Of a stretch of DNA of 7,278 bases, positions 5,581 to 7,278 are shown in pieces; within the stretch, counting starts at the first letter, position 1, and each line of letters begins with the position of its first letter. The translations under genes and the position numbers were made by a program. Source of the stretch: Planctomycetota bacterium (lineage in GTDB: Bacteria; Planctomycetota; PUPC01; JACPCR01); the NCBI GenBank assembly GCA_030740295.1, contig JASLXP010000789.1, positions 1 to 7,278 on the forward strand, written 5' to 3'. Under the pieces are notes generated by a model, which saw nothing but the letters and a program-made list of their open reading frames with translations, was not told the origin of the DNA and made no database searches.

Positions 5581-7278
5581 ATGCCTGACAGCCCGATCGT
5601 TATTCGGGGCGCACGCGTTCATAATCTCCAGAACGTCAGCCTCGACCTGCCCAAAAACCAGCTCATTGTCTTCACCGGCGTCAGCGGCTCGGGAAAATCT
5701 TCGCTTGCTTTCGACACCCTGTACGCCGAGGGACAGCGGCGCTACATCGAGTCGCTCTCATCCTATGCGCGGCAGTTCATGGGGCAGATGGAAAAGCCGG
5801 ATGTCGACTACATCGGCGGCCTGTCACCTTCCATTTCTATCGAACAGAAATCAGCGGCCCGCAACCCCCGCTCGACCGTCGGCACGATTACCGAGATTTA
5901 TGATTTTCTGCGTGTACTGTTCGCCCGCGTTGGCACTGCCCACTGCATCCAATGCGGAAAGGCAATCGGCGCACAGACCCGCGAAGAGATCATTGCCCGC
6001 ATCCTGACGCTGCCGCCAAAAAGTCGCATCCAGATCCTCGCGCCTGTGGCACGCGAGCAGAAAGGCGAATACCGCGATCTATTCGAAGACATGCGCAAGC
6101 AGGGATACGTCCGGGCCCGCGTCGATGGCAACTTTGTGGAGATGACCGAAGACCTCCAGCTCGAACGGCAGATGCGGCACAACGTGGAGATCGTGATGGA
6201 TCGCCTCGTCGTAAAGGAAGGCATCCGCACGCGCCTGGCCGAAGCGGTCGAGCAGGCTTTGCAGCTCGGCGAAGGCACCCTCATTGTGGCCGTCGAAGGT
6301 GAAAGAGATCTCCTGCTCAGCGCGGACTATGCCTGCTCGGATTGCGGCATCAGCTTTGAAGAGCCGACCCCGCAGCTCATGTCGTTCAACAGCCCGCAGG
6401 GGATGTGCCCCACCTGCAACGGGCTCGGTACAAAGGTCGAGCTATCACCGCGCAAGATGATCGTGGATGCGAGCAAGAGCATCCTCGACGGTGCGCTCAA
6501 CAAAGAGATCTTTCAGAAGAACCGCTGGCTCCGTCACATCTACCAGGGCGTCGCGGAGCATGTCGGTTTCTCGCTCAACAAACCGTGGAAATCACTCAAG
6601 CCAAAACACAAGAAAGCATTCCTTCACGGCACGGGCGACGCTCTCATCGATTACGTCTGGTTCGGCCATCACCACGGCGGCAAGTTTGAAGGCATTGTTC
6701 CGATGCAGATGCGCAAGTATGGCCAGGTCGGCGAACGCAAGCGCAAGAGGATGGAAGAGTTCATGGACACCATGTCGTGTCCGGATTGCGAAGGCCAGCG
6801 CCTCTGTGCGGAGGCCCGCGCCATCGAAATCAACGGCCTTAGTCTCCCCGAGGCGTGTGCGCTCACAGTCTCCGCGGCCAAAGAATTTTTCGAAGGGGTC
6901 ACGCTCACCGACACACAGCAGAAGATTGCGGAAGATGCACTCAAGGAGATCCGCAGCCGGCTGGGCTTCCTGCTGAATGTCGGGCTCCACTATCTTTCAC
7001 TCGATCGCAGCGCGCCCACCCTTTCCGGCGGCGAAGCGCAACGGATCCGAATGGCCAGCCAGATCGGATCGGGCCTTGTCGGTGTTACCTACATTCTGGA
7101 CGAGCCGAGCATCGGGCTGCACCCTCGCGACAACGGCCGTCTGCTCGACACGCTCAAGCTCCTCCGCGACCGCGGCAACACGGTCGTGGTAGTCGAGCAC
7201 GACGAGGAGACCATGCGCGCTGCCGACCACATCATCGACTTCGGCCCAGGCCCCGGTGTCAAAGGCGGATACGTGGTT
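5581..7278 (+). CDS. uvrA: UvrABC excinuclease subunit A (C-terminal part outside window)
   Basis: UvrA is the damage-sensing ABC ATPase of nucleotide excision repair; as a dimer it loads UvrB onto lesions in the cytoplasm. The window holds 566 codons, about 60 per cent of the usual 940 or so. Visible landmarks: first Walker A GVSGSGKS (33-40), then GQRRYIESLSSYARQF (residues 52-67); a CxxC at 122/125; the UvrB-binding region at roughly 130-245; zinc module C252-x2-C255-x20-C276-x2-C279; CPDC with C400 and C403 before EGQRL; ABC signature LSGGEAQR (481-488); Walker B ILDEP (505-509) followed by SIGLHPRDN; and the switch histidine H540 in VVEHDEE. The second Walker A region and the rest of the second ATPase half lie beyond the right edge. 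The ATG at 5581 is the only possible start, since an in-frame TGA lies at 5524-5526 with no ATG, GTG or TTG between. No Shine-Dalgarno is seen. Everything visible is intact and canonical. Confidence 0.98.
   Translation, partial: MPDSPIVIRGARVHNLQNVSLDLPKNQLIVFTGVSGSGKSSLAFDTLYAEGQRRYIESLSSYARQFMGQMEKPDVDYIGGLSPSISIEQKSAARNPRSTVGTITEIYDFLRVLFARVGTAHCIQCGKAIGAQTREEIIARILTLPPKSRIQILAPVAREQKGEYRDLFEDMRKQGYVRARVDGNFVEMTEDLQLERQMRHNVEIVMDRLVVKEGIRTRLAEAVEQALQLGEGTLIVAVEGERDLLLSADYACSDCGISFEEPTPQLMSFNSPQGMCPTCNGLGTKVELSPRKMIVDASKSILDGALNKEIFQKNRWLRHIYQGVAEHVGFSLNKPWKSLKPKHKKAFLHGTGDALIDYVWFGHHHGGKFEGIVPMQMRKYGQVGERKRKRMEEFMDTMSCPDCEGQRLCAEARAIEINGLSLPEACALTVSAAKEFFEGVTLTDTQQKIAEDALKEIRSRLGFLLNVGLHYLSLDRSAPTLSGGEAQRIRMASQIGSGLVGVTYILDEPSIGLHPRDNGRLLDTLKLLRDRGNTVVVVEHDEETMRAADHIIDFGPGPGVKGGYVV

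Noticed and set aside
4110..5588. 492-codon open frame on the plus strand opposite the transferase gene
   Set aside because: It is longer than the real gene but its translation is rich in His, Arg, Gln and Ser with no recognisable domain, and it covers a minus-strand gene with every family motif. It is an antisense shadow of that gene's codon use.
6592..6990. 132-codon open frame on the minus strand inside uvrA
   Set aside because: It is antisense to an intact, canonical part of uvrA and shows no motif of its own.

Overview
The window holds four protein genes and one intergenic stretch rich in short repeats. Three genes lie on the minus strand, in transcription order: a WecA/TagO-type polyprenyl-phosphate sugar-1-phosphate transferase (5357 to 4200), a formylglycine-type sulfatase (4027 to 2666), and a secreted clan GH-A (GH5-like) glycoside hydrolase that starts at 2546 and runs off the left edge. 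The fourth gene, uvrA, is on the plus strand, starts at 5581 and runs off the right edge. No tRNA, rRNA, CRISPR array, transposase or phage gene was seen.

The window looks like a bacterial chromosome of moderate to high GC. A sulfatase beside a multidomain secreted glycoside hydrolase, together with a UvrA carrying the full set of zinc-binding cysteine pairs, would fit a carbohydrate-degrading member of the PVC group (Planctomycetota, Verrucomicrobiota, Kiritimatiellota, Lentisphaerota). That placement is an impression from gene content and sequence style, not a demonstrated assignment.

Region by region: 1-2546 is the glycoside hydrolase, with a signal peptide, N-terminal beta domains, a catalytic barrel with both expected glutamates, and C-terminal beta domains. 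2547-2665 is a short leader with a good ribosome-binding site and a small hairpin just after the sulfatase stop. 2666-4027 is the sulfatase. 4028-4199 has no gene; it holds an 8-bp-period degenerate repeat and a 27-bp imperfect duplication. 4200-5357 is the sugar-phosphate transferase, whose last 30 or so codons lie in a striking purine-only tract. 5358-5580 is the divergent promoter region between the transferase and uvrA, with an extended -10 box and a 15-bp palindrome. 5581-7278 is the first 566 codons of uvrA.

Functionally, the sulfatase and the hydrolase plausibly act on one sulfated polysaccharide or glycoprotein glycan, although only the hydrolase has a visible export signal. The transferase starts lipid-linked glycan assembly in the envelope and uvrA is housekeeping DNA repair; neither has an evident link to the carbohydrate pair. 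I did not find a convincing undescribed multi-gene system here. The most unusual points are the apparently interrupted N-terminal domain of the hydrolase, the leaderless sulfatase whose start abuts a repeat array, and the purine-tract tail of the transferase.
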